From: Vulcanisaeta moutnovskia 768-28
Lineage (GTDB): Archaea; Thermoproteota; Thermoprotei; Thermoproteales; Thermocladiaceae
Direction of reading: 5' to 3'
Length of the DNA stretch: 64,000 nt
Assembly (NCBI RefSeq): GCF_000190315.1
Contig: NC_015151.1
Location: forward strand, 186,001-250,000
Shown here: piece after piece, positions 19,093 to 28,065 of the stretch
Layout: each line of letters starts with the position of its first letter
How positions within the stretch are numbered: the stretch's first letter is position 1
The notes under the pieces: generated by a model
Seen by the model: only the letters and a program-made list of their open reading frames with translations
What the model was told of the DNA's origin: nothing
The model's database searches: none
Translations under genes and position numbers: made by a program

Positions 19093-19824
19093 ATGTCTAA
19101 ATCAAGGAAGACGAGAAGATCGCAAAAACGCAAAGGAAAACTCTTCTACTTTGCATTAGCGTTAGTAATACTTGGAGAAGCCGCATTTATAATTGTTTTA
19201 TTCCTACCTGGCATAGTATCTAAGCTTACAATGACCTCGCAAGCACAGGCTGAGCTTAATGCCACGGTAATTACTGATTACATGCTCTCAACATTAATAA
19301 ATCCATACAATAATTCACTCATAAATGCAACGGCATTAGGACTAGTAAATAATACGAAACCCATACTAATGTACCTAACGGTTAACGATCCATACCTGGT
19401 GGATGAATCATGCGGTGTTTGGCCAATACTTTATAACGCCACGTATTATCACGGTTATAACGTGGTAGTTATAGTATTCCCTAATCCCCCAACACAGGCC
19501 CCCGCAACCCTGTCTGTGATCCAGCAATTCAATAATTACGTATATGAACTCTGTAACTTTAACCCAGAGACTACGAAGTTCATCATAACAACAGCATTCT
19601 GGAGCAATTATACATCTGGATCCCAGGTACTCATTATTGGCTATGGAACATTACTACCACAACTACTTACTAAGCTTGGTATTAATGCAAGTAGTGCTTA
19701 CTTCCCACTACTAATATTGGTTAAGCCGCACAATACTGTAAATACATCGGGAGTAATCTATGGGCAACAACTCATAAATAGTACGTACTTAAATGAAACC
19801 TTATTTGGATCGTCAAATAATTAG
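19093..19824 (+). CDS. membrane-anchored exported protein, unknown function
   Basis: A 243-residue protein with a strongly basic first 17 residues, one hydrophobic helix (about residues 18-43), then an extracytoplasmic domain containing many N-x-S/T sequons and two Cys (SCG and LCN) that could form a disulfide. This suggests a type II membrane protein anchored at the N-terminus and glycosylated. I recognise no family. Start is supported by AATAAATTTAC centred about 27 nt upstream. Its end overlaps the convergent IPK gene by four bases. Confidence 0.6.
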   Translation: MSKSRKTRRSQKRKGKLFYFALALVILGEAAFIIVLFLPGIVSKLTMTSQAQAELNATVITDYMLSTLINPYNNSLINATALGLVNNTKPILMYLTVNDPYLVDESCGVWPILYNATYYHGYNVVVIVFPNPPTQAPATLSVIQQFNNYVYELCNFNPETTKFIITTAFWSNYTSGSQVLIIGYGTLLPQLLTKLGINASSAYFPLLILVKPHNTVNTSGVIYGQQLINSTYLNETLFGSSNN

Positions 19825-20585
19825 TAAGGTAAAAACCTTGTGCAGTTAATGGGCTCCTCATTATTAAGGATCCTATTTATCGACCCTAAATCCCAGATTG
19901 CGCATAAGTAAGTCCTTGTATACTTAGCCAACTCCACTGCTGACTGAATCTTCTTTATGAGACCCCCTGTTACATCAATATGCCGTGTAAACCTCTCACT
20001 AATTATTGATGTCCTAGTTAATTCCTTAATCACATTACCATTGGCATCAAGTATTCCAGGCACATCCGTTAGGAATATGGATGCCGTTGGCCTTAACCTT
20101 AAGCCGAGATCAAGCATTATATCATCACCACTAATTATTGAGAAACCTTCATCACTTAGCACAACATCGCCATACAACATGGGTATTACCCCTCTCTCAA
20201 GTAATTCCATTATGTGAATTGGTTCTATCAATAATTGAGGCTTACCATCATTAATAACGTAGACTGATCCCGTCCTTAATGGATAAATAGGCAATCCCAT
20301 TGATGCCAAGGTAATCGTCAACTTCATGCTTAAATAATGGAGTATCGCTGATGTGAAAGAAACACCTGTTAATTGATCATAATCCCTATATCTACTTAAA
20401 CCGTAGGCTAGAGCCATAGGATGCGCAAAACTACCGCCTCCATGAATAAGTACGAATTTATCACCTGCCTTAATACTTGTAGCAAGCAAATTACCTAAAT
20501 TCCGCACCCAATCCTCCCTATAGCTTAATGGCCTCGACTTATCACTTATTGCGCTACCCCCCAACTTCATTATGAACAGTCTCAT
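19821..20585 (-). CDS. isopentenyl phosphate kinase
   Basis: A 254-residue amino-acid-kinase-fold protein starting KLGGSAISDK, with LIHGGGSFAHPMA near residue 55, whose His is the conserved catalytic residue of isopentenyl phosphate kinases. IPK phosphorylates isopentenyl phosphate to IPP in the archaeal mevalonate pathway. It sits downstream of GGPP synthase on the same strand, a sensible pairing because IPP is the substrate of that enzyme. A GGAGGA Shine-Dalgarno site six nt before the ATG confirms the start. Confidence 0.9.
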   Translation of the reverse strand: MRLFIMKLGGSAISDKSRPLSYREDWVRNLGNLLATSIKAGDKFVLIHGGGSFAHPMALAYGLSRYRDYDQLTGVSFTSAILHYLSMKLTITLASMGLPIYPLRTGSVYVINDGKPQLLIEPIHIMELLERGVIPMLYGDVVLSDEGFSIISGDDIMLDLGLRLRPTASIFLTDVPGILDANGNVIKELTRTSIISERFTRHIDVTGGLIKKIQSAVELAKYTRTYLCAIWDLGSINRILNNEEPINCTRFLPY

Positions 20586-20683
20586 TAAAATCCTCCAAGG
20601 CCAGTTCCGTAAATCTAATTTATAAGCATGAAGTAGGGCTATCTTTTTAATGTAGTTAAAAAATGAGGATAATTCGCCAAATC

Positions 20684-21715
20684 CTAAAACTCTCTTGTTA
20701 CTGTAAATCTTAGGATTTCCCTAAGATCCTCAACAAACTCATTATTACTTAACTCATTCAGTGACTTCTCAGATTTCTCAGCAAACTCCATAGCCATTTT
20801 CGATGCGTTTTCCCTAGCATTTGTCTTTGATATTATTTCTACAGCTTTCTTAACGTCATCATTAGTAATTGCAGCCTTACCAAGAATACTCAATAAGTCC
20901 TCCTTGTCTTTATCATTCAGTTCTTTTAAAGCCATAACAATAACAGCATTTCCCAACTTATGCTCCTTAATGTCCTTACCAATTTCCTTACCAAACTTCT
21001 TAACATCGCCAAATATGTCCAATATATCGTCAAGCACTTGAAAAGCAAGCCCCAGGTATGTACCATAGTCAGAAAGCGCCTTAACGCAATGTGGTGTGTT
21101 TGCCGACATCGCTCCAAAAACAGATGATGCCCTTATCAAGGCAGCCGTCTTAAGGCTTATCATCTTTATATAAGTATTATACAGGGATTCCCAATTACTC
21201 AATAACCTAGGCCCTAGCCTATTTTCAACAAAATATGGATCTTTACGGCCCGAATACTCTAGGAGTATGTCTAATCGCTCACCCTCATCTATCGCGCGTA
21301 TTGTTCTTGCAGTCTCCCTAGCAAAGGATACTGGGTCCCTAGTTTCAAGTATTGCCTCCTCAATTGCTTCCCTATACCATATGCCGATTAGTATGGCCGC
21401 GTTATCGCCGTACTTAGCCCTAACGGTTAGCTTATTTCTCCTTAATAACGCCTCGTCAATAATATCATCATAAATCAGGGAGTAATTATGTATTAACTCC
21501 ACAATTGCTGCGGCGGGTAGCGCAACTTTATAATCACTACCGCAAGCCCTTGTTGCAGTTAACGTTATTAACGGCCTCAACCTCTTACCACCAGTGGATA
21601 CTTGGTAAATCACCGTATCCTTAAAATCCTCACTCACCTCCCTATTTAGGTACTTGATCAATTGCTCGTCAATCTCATGTCCATATAGATTATGAAGCTT
21701 CTCTAGTATGTCCAT
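20684..21715 (-). CDS. geranylgeranyl diphosphate synthase-like polyprenyl synthetase
   Basis: A 343-residue trans-prenyltransferase. The first Asp-rich motif is LIYDDIIDEALLRR and the second VLDDILDIFGD, each binding Mg-diphosphate. GKRLRPL near residue 39 is the substrate-binding N-terminal motif. It condenses IPP with allylic diphosphates to make C20 or C25 chains for archaeal ether lipids; chain length cannot be read with certainty. It precedes the IPK gene by 98 bp on the same strand. Confidence 0.85.
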   Translation of the reverse strand: MDILEKLHNLYGHEIDEQLIKYLNREVSEDFKDTVIYQVSTGGKRLRPLITLTATRACGSDYKVALPAAAIVELIHNYSLIYDDIIDEALLRRNKLTVRAKYGDNAAILIGIWYREAIEEAILETRDPVSFARETARTIRAIDEGERLDILLEYSGRKDPYFVENRLGPRLLSNWESLYNTYIKMISLKTAALIRASSVFGAMSANTPHCVKALSDYGTYLGLAFQVLDDILDIFGDVKKFGKEIGKDIKEHKLGNAVIVMALKELNDKDKEDLLSILGKAAITNDDVKKAVEIISKTNARENASKMAMEFAEKSEKSLNELSNNEFVEDLREILRFTVTREF

Positions 21716-21859
21716 TGAATTTATGGTTAATATTAAGTAATTAAGTTGTATCCTTACGATATTTTTAACTGTTGAATATAAATTAGTTAATGTCTAAAGC
21801 CATTATTAATCATTAATTATGGACAAAGCTTAATATTGCTTATATGATGAAAAACGTAT

Positions 21860-23050
21860 ATGAGTCAAGATGTGGTTATTACGGGCTTTGTAAGGACACC
21901 AATTGGTAAATTCGGTAGCGCATTTAAGAATGTGAAGACACCCTATTTAGCTGCTGAGGCAATAAAGGCATTAATTAGGAGGACGGGTATTGATGGTAAG
22001 CTTATTGACGAGGTTGTCTTTGGTTCAACACTCCAGGGTGGTATGGGACAGAACCTTAGCAGATTCGCGGCCCTGCTCGCTGGATTACCCAGTAGTATTA
22101 GTGCGTTTACCGTTAATAGGGTTTGTTCATCAGGAATGCAGGCAATTATTGAGGCCATTAGGGCCCTTAAGGTTGGTGATGTTAATGTAGTAATAGCCGG
22201 TGGCGCTGAATCAATGAGTACGCAACCACTTGCGTTACCACATGAGGCTAGGTGGGGAGTTAAGCATTTGATTGGTAGGGATTTGAAATTCATTGATTTA
22301 ATGATTTATGATGGATTAATGGATCCTACAAACATGATGTTAATGGGTCAGGAGGCCGATAAAGTTGCCATGGAACATGAAATAACTAGGGAGGAACTTG
22401 ATAGGGTCGCCTATGAAAGTCACATGAGAGCTTTAAGGGCTACGGAGAATAAGTACTACCTTGAGCTGGAGCCTGTCGATACTGTAATAAATGGCGAGAA
22501 GATCTACCTAGATAAAGATGAGGGTATCAGACCAGACACAAGCCTAGAGAAACTAGCTAAATTAAAACCTGCCTTCGGACCAAATGGACTACACACGGCT
22601 GGTAATTCTTCTCAACTATCTGATGGAGCTGCATCACTATTATTAACTACCATGGATAAGGCCAAGGAGCTGGGGTTAAAGCCCGTTGCAAAGATAGTTG
22701 GTTATGCATGGCATATGCTAGAACCCTGGAGGTTTCCGGAGGCGCCAATTTACGTAATTAGGAAGTTGCTAAGTAAGGTTGGCTGGAGCGTGAATGATGT
22801 CGATGTTTTTGAGGTTAATGAAGCCTTTGCTGTTGTTAACGTACTAGTGAATAAGGAGTTGGGTATACCATACGAGAAGATGAATATATTCGGCGGCGCA
22901 ATAGCCCTAGGGCATCCACTTGGTGCGAGTGGTGCTAGAATCGTTACGACATTAATATCGGCATTAATGCACGTTGGTGGTAAAAGAGGTGTGGCTGCGC
23001 TGTGCCATGGGACAGGCGGCGCCACGGCTGTGGCTATCGAGATGCTCTAA
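21860..23050 (+). CDS. acetyl-CoA acetyltransferase (thiolase)
   Basis: A 396-residue thiolase. The active Cys lies in NRVCSSGMQA near residue 88, followed by GGAESMS; the C-terminal NEAFAV, GGAIALGHPLGASG and LCHGTGGATA contain the catalytic His and second Cys. The tail motif CHGTGG differs from the usual CIGGGQG. Thiolases of this length join or cleave acetoacetyl-CoA; with IPK and GGPP synthase beside it, a supply role for the mevalonate pathway is attractive, but beta-oxidation-type cleavage is equally possible. Confidence 0.85.
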   Translation: MSQDVVITGFVRTPIGKFGSAFKNVKTPYLAAEAIKALIRRTGIDGKLIDEVVFGSTLQGGMGQNLSRFAALLAGLPSSISAFTVNRVCSSGMQAIIEAIRALKVGDVNVVIAGGAESMSTQPLALPHEARWGVKHLIGRDLKFIDLMIYDGLMDPTNMMLMGQEADKVAMEHEITREELDRVAYESHMRALRATENKYYLELEPVDTVINGEKIYLDKDEGIRPDTSLEKLAKLKPAFGPNGLHTAGNSSQLSDGAASLLLTTMDKAKELGLKPVAKIVGYAWHMLEPWRFPEAPIYVIRKLLSKVGWSVNDVDVFEVNEAFAVVNVLVNKELGIPYEKMNIFGGAIALGHPLGASGARIVTTLISALMHVGGKRGVAALCHGTGGATAVAIEML

Positions 23051-23084
23051 ATAAAGCAAAAGGCTTTTAAATGAAGTAGGTCCT

Positions 23085-24242
23085 TTGGTACTTCGTGGAC
23101 GTCCTGGAATAAAGGATTTCGGAGAACTTAAGGTCATAATAAACCTGCTAAAGAAGTATAGGGGATACGCAACTACACTCATTAGTCTATACATTAATAG
23201 TAATAGGCCAATACCGGATGTCGTATCAATGCTTAGACAGGAGTGGGCCTTAGCGAGCAACATTAAGGATAAGACCACTAGGACGCATGTTCAGGATGCT
23301 CTCGAGAGAATAATAAACTCAATAAAGGGTATTTCAAAAGCCCCGGAGAATGGCCTTGCAATATTCGCAGGTTTTCACATGATAAATCCAGGTAATTATG
23401 AGTGGATTTTCCATGCCCTAATTCCTCCAATACCAATATCAACCTTTAAGTATATATGCGATACATCATTCCATACAGAGATCCTGGAGGGTATGGTAAA
23501 GAGCAGTGATACTTATGGAATAATAGTCATTGAAAGGGGCGAGGCCGTGATCGCACTACTAAGGGGTAACTACTGGGAGATTGTGGATAAGGTTCAATTC
23601 TTCGTACCAAATAAACACGCCGCAGGTGGTCAATCAGCCCTAAGATATAAACGACAGACAGAGCACCTAGCCGAGACATTCTACAAGCTAGTCGCCGAGA
23701 GAACCAACAAGATACTCACTGAAATACCCAACCTAAAGGGCATTGTTGTCGCTGGGCCAGGTCCAACCAAGGAGGAGTTTCTTGAGGAGGGTGAACTTGA
23801 CCATAGAATCAGGGATAAGGTCATTGCCATAGTATCGGCGTGCTGTGCCGACATTAGTGGTGTTCTTGAGGCTATTAGGAATGCTGAGGATAAACTTAAG
23901 GAGACCGAGTACGTTAAGGCCAAGAAACTGATGGAAGAGATCATGTACTTAGCCGTTAAAAAGCCTGAGTATTTAATCTACGGTAAGGACTCTGTGATGG
24001 ATGCCATTAAGAAGGGTATTGCTAAGATGATCGTTGTTAGTGAGGATGTCGGTGAAGACGAGATCATGAACCTAACACTTATGTTAAGAGGAAGAAAGGG
24101 CATTGAATTATTCGTAATGCCCAAGTCCGTTGAGGAAAATCTAACATTAACGCAAACATTCGGTGGCTACGTAGCCATATTATCAACACCATCATGGTTA
24201 ATCGAGAATTATGAGGAAAACCAAGTTCAAAGTGATTTATAA
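23085..24242 (+). CDS. prf1: peptide chain release factor aRF1
   Basis: A 385-residue class I archaeal/eukaryotic release factor. Domain 1 has the stop-codon recognition loop reading SNIKDKTTR (the family usually has NIKS), domain 2 the peptidyl-tRNA hydrolysis motif AGGQSALRY near residue 182, and domain 3 the Pelota-like fold. It recognises all three stop codons and releases the peptide. Start is TTG 23085 by the family's N-terminal length; the promoter TTTTAA (23065-23070) is rather close, so the start is less sure than the identity. Confidence 0.9.
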   Translation: MVLRGRPGIKDFGELKVIINLLKKYRGYATTLISLYINSNRPIPDVVSMLRQEWALASNIKDKTTRTHVQDALERIINSIKGISKAPENGLAIFAGFHMINPGNYEWIFHALIPPIPISTFKYICDTSFHTEILEGMVKSSDTYGIIVIERGEAVIALLRGNYWEIVDKVQFFVPNKHAAGGQSALRYKRQTEHLAETFYKLVAERTNKILTEIPNLKGIVVAGPGPTKEEFLEEGELDHRIRDKVIAIVSACCADISGVLEAIRNAEDKLKETEYVKAKKLMEEIMYLAVKKPEYLIYGKDSVMDAIKKGIAKMIVVSEDVGEDEIMNLTLMLRGRKGIELFVMPKSVEENLTLTQTFGGYVAILSTPSWLIENYEENQVQSDL

Positions 24243-24275
24243 GAGGGAAATTTCCTTAAAAATTATTTTGTTTTT

Positions 24276-24560
24276 CTAACCGCCGCCAGCAGGTGGGAGA
24301 AATACGACTTCATCACCGTTGGATAACTTGGTGCTTAGTCCATTTAGGAAGTCTATGGATCTACCATTGACTAGGATTACGTACTGATCCTTAAGTTTAC
24401 CATTATCATCAAGTATTACTTTCGAGAAATTGGGACTAATTGATTTGTCAATAACCTGTATTAAATCCTTAATTGTAGTACTATCAGATACGTTAATCTC
24501 CGTCTTAAGTACCTTGGTTATATCGTAGAGGGATGCTAAGAACTTAACTTGCACTTTCAT
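24276..24560 (-). CDS. MoaD/ThiS-like ubiquitin-fold protein with C-terminal Gly-Gly
   Basis: A 94-residue beta-grasp protein (MKVQVKFLASLYDITK, then VNGRSIDFLNGLSTKL and DGDEVVFLPPAGGG). The terminal Gly-Gly-Gly is the form needed for adenylation by an E1/MoeB-like enzyme, so it may supply sulfur (molybdopterin, thio-tRNA) or act as a SAMP-type protein modifier. It is downstream of a 48% or so similar-looking paralogue by eye, and TATA-like TTTTTAAATT centred near 24588 lies about 27 nt upstream of the ATG. Confidence 0.8.
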   Translation of the reverse strand: MKVQVKFLASLYDITKVLKTEINVSDSTTIKDLIQVIDKSISPNFSKVILDDNGKLKDQYVILVNGRSIDFLNGLSTKLSNGDEVVFLPPAGGG

Positions 24561-24612
24561 TAAACCACTAAGCTCATCATTAATTTAAAAACTTAATTCC
24601 TAAAAGTGGTCA

Positions 24613-24897
24613 CTATGCAACACCGCAATGTGGTAGAAATGTTACCTCATCACCATCAGATAATTTAGTGGTAATGCCATTAAGAAAGTCTGGGGACCTA
24701 CCATTAATTAGTACTAGGAACTTATCCTTAATCCTATTGTTGCAGTCAAGAATAACCCTAGAAAAACCTGGGTATATGGCATTATCAATCTTCCTTATTA
24801 AGTCAAGCAATGTCGCACCCTCTGGCAACTCAATCTCGGCCCTTAAGGTCTTAGTCATTTCATATAGTAAAGTCAAAAAATTGACTTGTACTCTCAT
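24613..24897 (-). CDS. MoaD/ThiS-like protein lacking C-terminal Gly-Gly
   Basis: A 94-residue paralogue of the preceding protein (MRVQVNFLTLLYEMTK, NGRSPDFLNGITTKL, DGDEVTFLPHCGVA). It ends HCGVA, so it lacks the free Gly-Gly tail needed for adenylation; the Cys-Gly near the end is unusual. The ATG at 24897, not 24909, is chosen because a TTTATTTAAAG promoter centred at 24921 lies 25 nt upstream and because it aligns with the paralogue's start. A degenerate duplicate, a processed precursor, or a different role are all possible. Confidence 0.7.
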   Translation of the reverse strand: MRVQVNFLTLLYEMTKTLRAEIELPEGATLLDLIRKIDNAIYPGFSRVILDCNNRIKDKFLVLINGRSPDFLNGITTKLSDGDEVTFLPHCGVA

Positions 24898-24982
24898 TAG
24901 GTATGCCATAAAAGTCTTTAAATAAAAATCTTTTCTCTATTTTTATTTAGTAGGTCTATTTTAAATTTTTAAATAATGGTAA

Positions 24983-25450
24983 TCATTGCTGTGATGAACA
25001 CTTACCCAACGCCTTCAAAAGGGTCATTGCGACTCCAAGGCCTCTCTGCACATCCTTATCTCCCAACGCTCTCCAAAGTCCCATTAAACCACCTACAGGC
25101 TTAGCATTAGCTAAATCAAGATTCTTACCCATGCATCCACCTAAATCCTGAACCAAGCCCTTCAGCCTAAGAACATCCTGAGTATCTAATTTATTCATTG
25201 CCTGTAAACTACCATCAACGAGTATTGATAATAACCTAAATACCGCAGGATCTTGGAAAAGATACTGTATAACTTCCTCAAATCTATTAACTATTAACAT
25301 TAATGCATCAATAACACCACTGCGTTTAAGCTCAATTATCTGATCAAGCAAGCCCCTAATCTCATCAATGTTTTGTACAAGTACATTAAGGGCTTCAGCA
25401 ATCTGCTCATCCGGGCTCTTCTCAACCTGTGTTTGTTGGACTTGTGCCAT
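24983..25450 (-). CDS. DUF1641 protein, probable partner of the SQR-like flavoprotein
   Basis: A 155-residue helical protein of the DUF1641 family (COG2427), without membrane segments. It is found in archaea next to sulfide:quinone oxidoreductase genes, as here, where the flavoprotein gene ends 11 nt upstream. The start is ATG 25450: the stop TGA of the upstream gene and a strong GAGGTG Shine-Dalgarno site (25462-25457) lie just before it; GTG codons at 25459 and 25456 are less likely. It may help membrane attachment or assembly of the flavoprotein; function is unproven. Confidence 0.75.
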   Translation of the reverse strand: MAQVQQTQVEKSPDEQIAEALNVLVQNIDEIRGLLDQIIELKRSGVIDALMLIVNRFEEVIQYLFQDPAVFRLLSILVDGSLQAMNKLDTQDVLRLKGLVQDLGGCMGKNLDLANAKPVGGLMGLWRALGDKDVQRGLGVAMTLLKALGKCSSQQ

Positions 25451-25460
25451 GATCACCACC

Positions 25461-26633
25461 TCACATAGTTGTTGCTAACCAGGTTTTATAAAATAGATCC
25501 TTAATCAACCTACCTAACGGTGACGTCAATATACTATAACAACTACCCATCCATGCAGCCTTATTGCTAGTTAAGTCTAACTTTATGTCGCAGTTAAACA
25601 TCATTCCAACATCACCATAATCCAAGGCGCACGTCATTGCATTTATTTGAGCAGGATCAACTGGTTGGCCAAGTAAATCACCGGTAATAGCTGCCGCACT
25701 AGCTAATGCCGTAAAATGCACAGGAACACCTGCTGTTGGGAGACCTACATATGGCATTGAGTGCTCACCGGGTAAGTATACATCGTCATACTTTAAGCTC
25801 CTACCTGTATAGACATTTATTGCAGTCCATTTTCCAGTAGGAGTATCAGCAACTAATGGTGTACCTTCAAAGGGCTTTGGCAATCTTGCTGGTGGCGTCA
25901 CAATTAACAGGTCATACTTATACTTTTCACCGTTAGAAAGCGTAACTACCTTTTCCTTATCATCAATAGTAATTGGCGGTTTAATACCACTTACGCATTC
26001 AACTCCTTTTTTAGTGGCAATATTTTCAGATATTTTAACGGCCTCTGGACCTAGTGGCTCTAGGGGTTTGTTAAATGGATAGAGCAATGTTATGCTTGTT
26101 CTATCTCTAATACCCCTCTTCCTAAACAATGTATCTAATTGACAAGCGAATTCGAAGGGATAAACACCGCACCTATATATGGGTTCAGGGGCTACTAAAA
26201 CGACCTTACCACCAGTGAAAGATCTTAATGCCTCCTTAAGTTTTAATGCGCCATCAAGGGTATAGTTATGGTAACCAACGCCTAAGTTATAGGACTGGAA
26301 GTCATTCTCAACGCCTAGACTCGCTAATAAGTAATCGTAATCAAACTTACCTTGATCTGTCTCCACGACTCTATTATCGGGATCTATCTTCGTCACCTTG
26401 GCCTTAACGTACTTAACACCCCTCCTTTCAAGCAATGATAAGGGTAATTGGGCTTGCTTAGGTTCTATGTCACCAAGCGCTATGTTAACGAGAAGTGGTG
26501 GTAATAAGTAGTAATCCGTATCATTTATTATTGTTATTTCTGCATCAACCCTACCTCTCAACCTTTCGGCCATTCTCTTGGCAGCAACGACACCACCAAC
26601 ACCACCTCCCAACACTAGAATTTTCTTTGGCAC
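25461..26633 (-). CDS. sulfide:quinone oxidoreductase-like FAD flavoprotein
   Basis: A 390-residue disulfide-oxidoreductase-fold protein. It opens KILVLGGGVGGVVAAKRMAE (FAD motif), has the second dinucleotide motif region GGKVVLVAPEPIYRCG and paired cysteines (RCGVYPFEFACQL and VECVSG) as in sulfide:quinone reductases, which oxidise sulfide and pass electrons to the membrane quinone pool. The C-terminus is amphipathic rather than transmembrane. It is translationally coupled to DUF1641. Related flavoproteins include type II NADH dehydrogenases, so the substrate is probable, not proven. Confidence 0.8.
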   Translation of the reverse strand: MPKKILVLGGGVGGVVAAKRMAERLRGRVDAEITIINDTDYYLLPPLLVNIALGDIEPKQAQLPLSLLERRGVKYVKAKVTKIDPDNRVVETDQGKFDYDYLLASLGVENDFQSYNLGVGYHNYTLDGALKLKEALRSFTGGKVVLVAPEPIYRCGVYPFEFACQLDTLFRKRGIRDRTSITLLYPFNKPLEPLGPEAVKISENIATKKGVECVSGIKPPITIDDKEKVVTLSNGEKYKYDLLIVTPPARLPKPFEGTPLVADTPTGKWTAINVYTGRSLKYDDVYLPGEHSMPYVGLPTAGVPVHFTALASAAAITGDLLGQPVDPAQINAMTCALDYGDVGMMFNCDIKLDLTSNKAAWMGSCYSILTSPLGRLIKDLFYKTWLATTM

Positions 26634-26785
26634 GTTAGACTTAAGATTTATGTTACTATTTAAGTATTATTATCAATTAAAATATGAATTAGATTGTATA
26701 TGTGAATAAATAAATTGCTTTGAATATCCTAGAATATGAAAATTAGAATGAAGATAGGGATTTAATATATATTGTTGTAATTGTC

Positions 26786-26846
26786 ATAGTGATGATGGAC
26801 CAACAGTCCGATGTTAGGTAATGAGGATGGAGGTGAAGACTGATTA
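26786..26846 (+). ncRNA. candidate C/D box small RNA
   Basis: The segment has the order of parts of an archaeal C/D guide RNA: box C GTGATGA (26789-26795), a 12-nt guide, a weak D' box CCGA (26808-26811), a C'-like GTAATGA (26818-26824), a 15-nt guide and box D CTGA (26840-26843). A TTTAATATA promoter element (26761-26769) is centred about 24 nt before box C, putting the transcript start just before it. Such RNAs guide 2'-O-methylation by fibrillarin. D' and C' each deviate by one base and no terminal stem is obvious, so this is a candidate only. Confidence 0.5.
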
Positions 26847-26894
26847 TTCTGTTAGAAGTGTTTTTAAGTACGTGAGGACGCATTAATTAGTCTC

Positions 26895-28055
26895 ATGAGT
26901 CTAAGGACATTATTTACAATGTCGGTAAGAAACCTTGGAGGTAGAAGAACAAGGGTCATACTGACTATGCTTGCTATAGTCTATAGTGTAGCATTAATGA
27001 TAACATTAGAAACAATGACTTATGGATTTAAGGTTGCAATAACCAATGAGGTTGAAAACATACTGCCCATCGATTTAATGGTTTACTCACAAAGTGTCTC
27101 AATACCTGAGGAGGTGGCCCAGGTAATTGCGAAACTCCCTCATGTATCATACGTTGTTCCTGCAATAATAATAAGTACGGCACAGGTTAATGGCAAGGCC
27201 GTCACCCTGATTGGTATACCCAGTCAGTACTTCTCATACTTTGAGGTTCACATGGAGAGTGGATCATTGCCTATGAGCAATGGTGAAGCAATAGTGCAGG
27301 ATACCCTGGTCCAGAAGGATAACATAAGTATTGGCGATACGATTTATGTTCAAGTACTAACGGGAATTCAGGGAGGCACCAATATAATACCCCTAAAGGT
27401 TACGGGAACATTCAGTAGCATACTTGGTGGTTTTCTCGGCTTTCAGTTAAACATGATTGTAACACCGATAGGTACATTGCAGAATGACTTAGATGATGAT
27501 GGCTTTGTTAATGCAATATTTATAAAGTTGTCTCAGGAAAATCCTGCATATCTTAATCAATTAGCTACGGCATTGAGTGAGTATTTTCCAAATGCTGATG
27601 TTTATGAGCAGAGCTCAGTACTTAGTTCAATCTCTAATGCATTATCAATGGTTAATTTATTCTTCATAGTAATAATAGCACTGAGCCTAATAGTTACTGG
27701 GCTTAGTGTTGCGAATACTGCCATCATGAACGTTAGGGAGAGAACCAGGGAAATAGGCATACTTAAGGCGTTAGGTGCATCCAATGGGCAAGTAATCACT
27801 ATATTCCTTCTTGAGATATTAATCATGAGCATAATCGGTTCAGTAGTGGGTATAGTGCTGGGAATAGCAGGCGCTTACTTAGCCAGGTATGTAATAATTA
27901 AACTAAACCTACCAATAATAATACCCGTAATACTACTGCCCGCATTATATGGATACTCACTAATAATAGCCATAGCAACATCAATTGTTGCCTCAATACC
28001 ATCATTAATATCAATAACGAGAATCAGACCTATGGAGGTATTAAGGATTGAGTGA
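26895..28055 (+). CDS. FtsX/MacB-type ABC transporter permease
   Basis: A 386-residue permease: one helix near residues 20-40, a large extracytoplasmic MacB-type domain (about 45-255), then three helices (about 260-375). It contains the FtsX-family coupling segment RERTREIGILKALGASNGQV that contacts the ATPase. Such proteins use ATP to drive movement of lipids, peptides or the cell envelope rather than normal transport. No ABC ATPase gene lies next to it. The ATG is supported by TTTTTAAG centred about 28 nt upstream. Confidence 0.8.
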   Translation: MSLRTLFTMSVRNLGGRRTRVILTMLAIVYSVALMITLETMTYGFKVAITNEVENILPIDLMVYSQSVSIPEEVAQVIAKLPHVSYVVPAIIISTAQVNGKAVTLIGIPSQYFSYFEVHMESGSLPMSNGEAIVQDTLVQKDNISIGDTIYVQVLTGIQGGTNIIPLKVTGTFSSILGGFLGFQLNMIVTPIGTLQNDLDDDGFVNAIFIKLSQENPAYLNQLATALSEYFPNADVYEQSSVLSSISNALSMVNLFFIVIIALSLIVTGLSVANTAIMNVRERTREIGILKALGASNGQVITIFLLEILIMSIIGSVVGIVLGIAGAYLARYVIIKLNLPIIIPVILLPALYGYSLIIAIATSIVASIPSLISITRIRPMEVLRIE

Positions 28056-28065
28056 TAGAAAGAAA

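Noticed and set aside
26821-26886. short frame upstream of the FtsX permease (MRMEVKTDYSVRSVFKYVRT)
   Set aside because: No ribosome site, overlaps the sRNA candidate and the permease promoter; no family.
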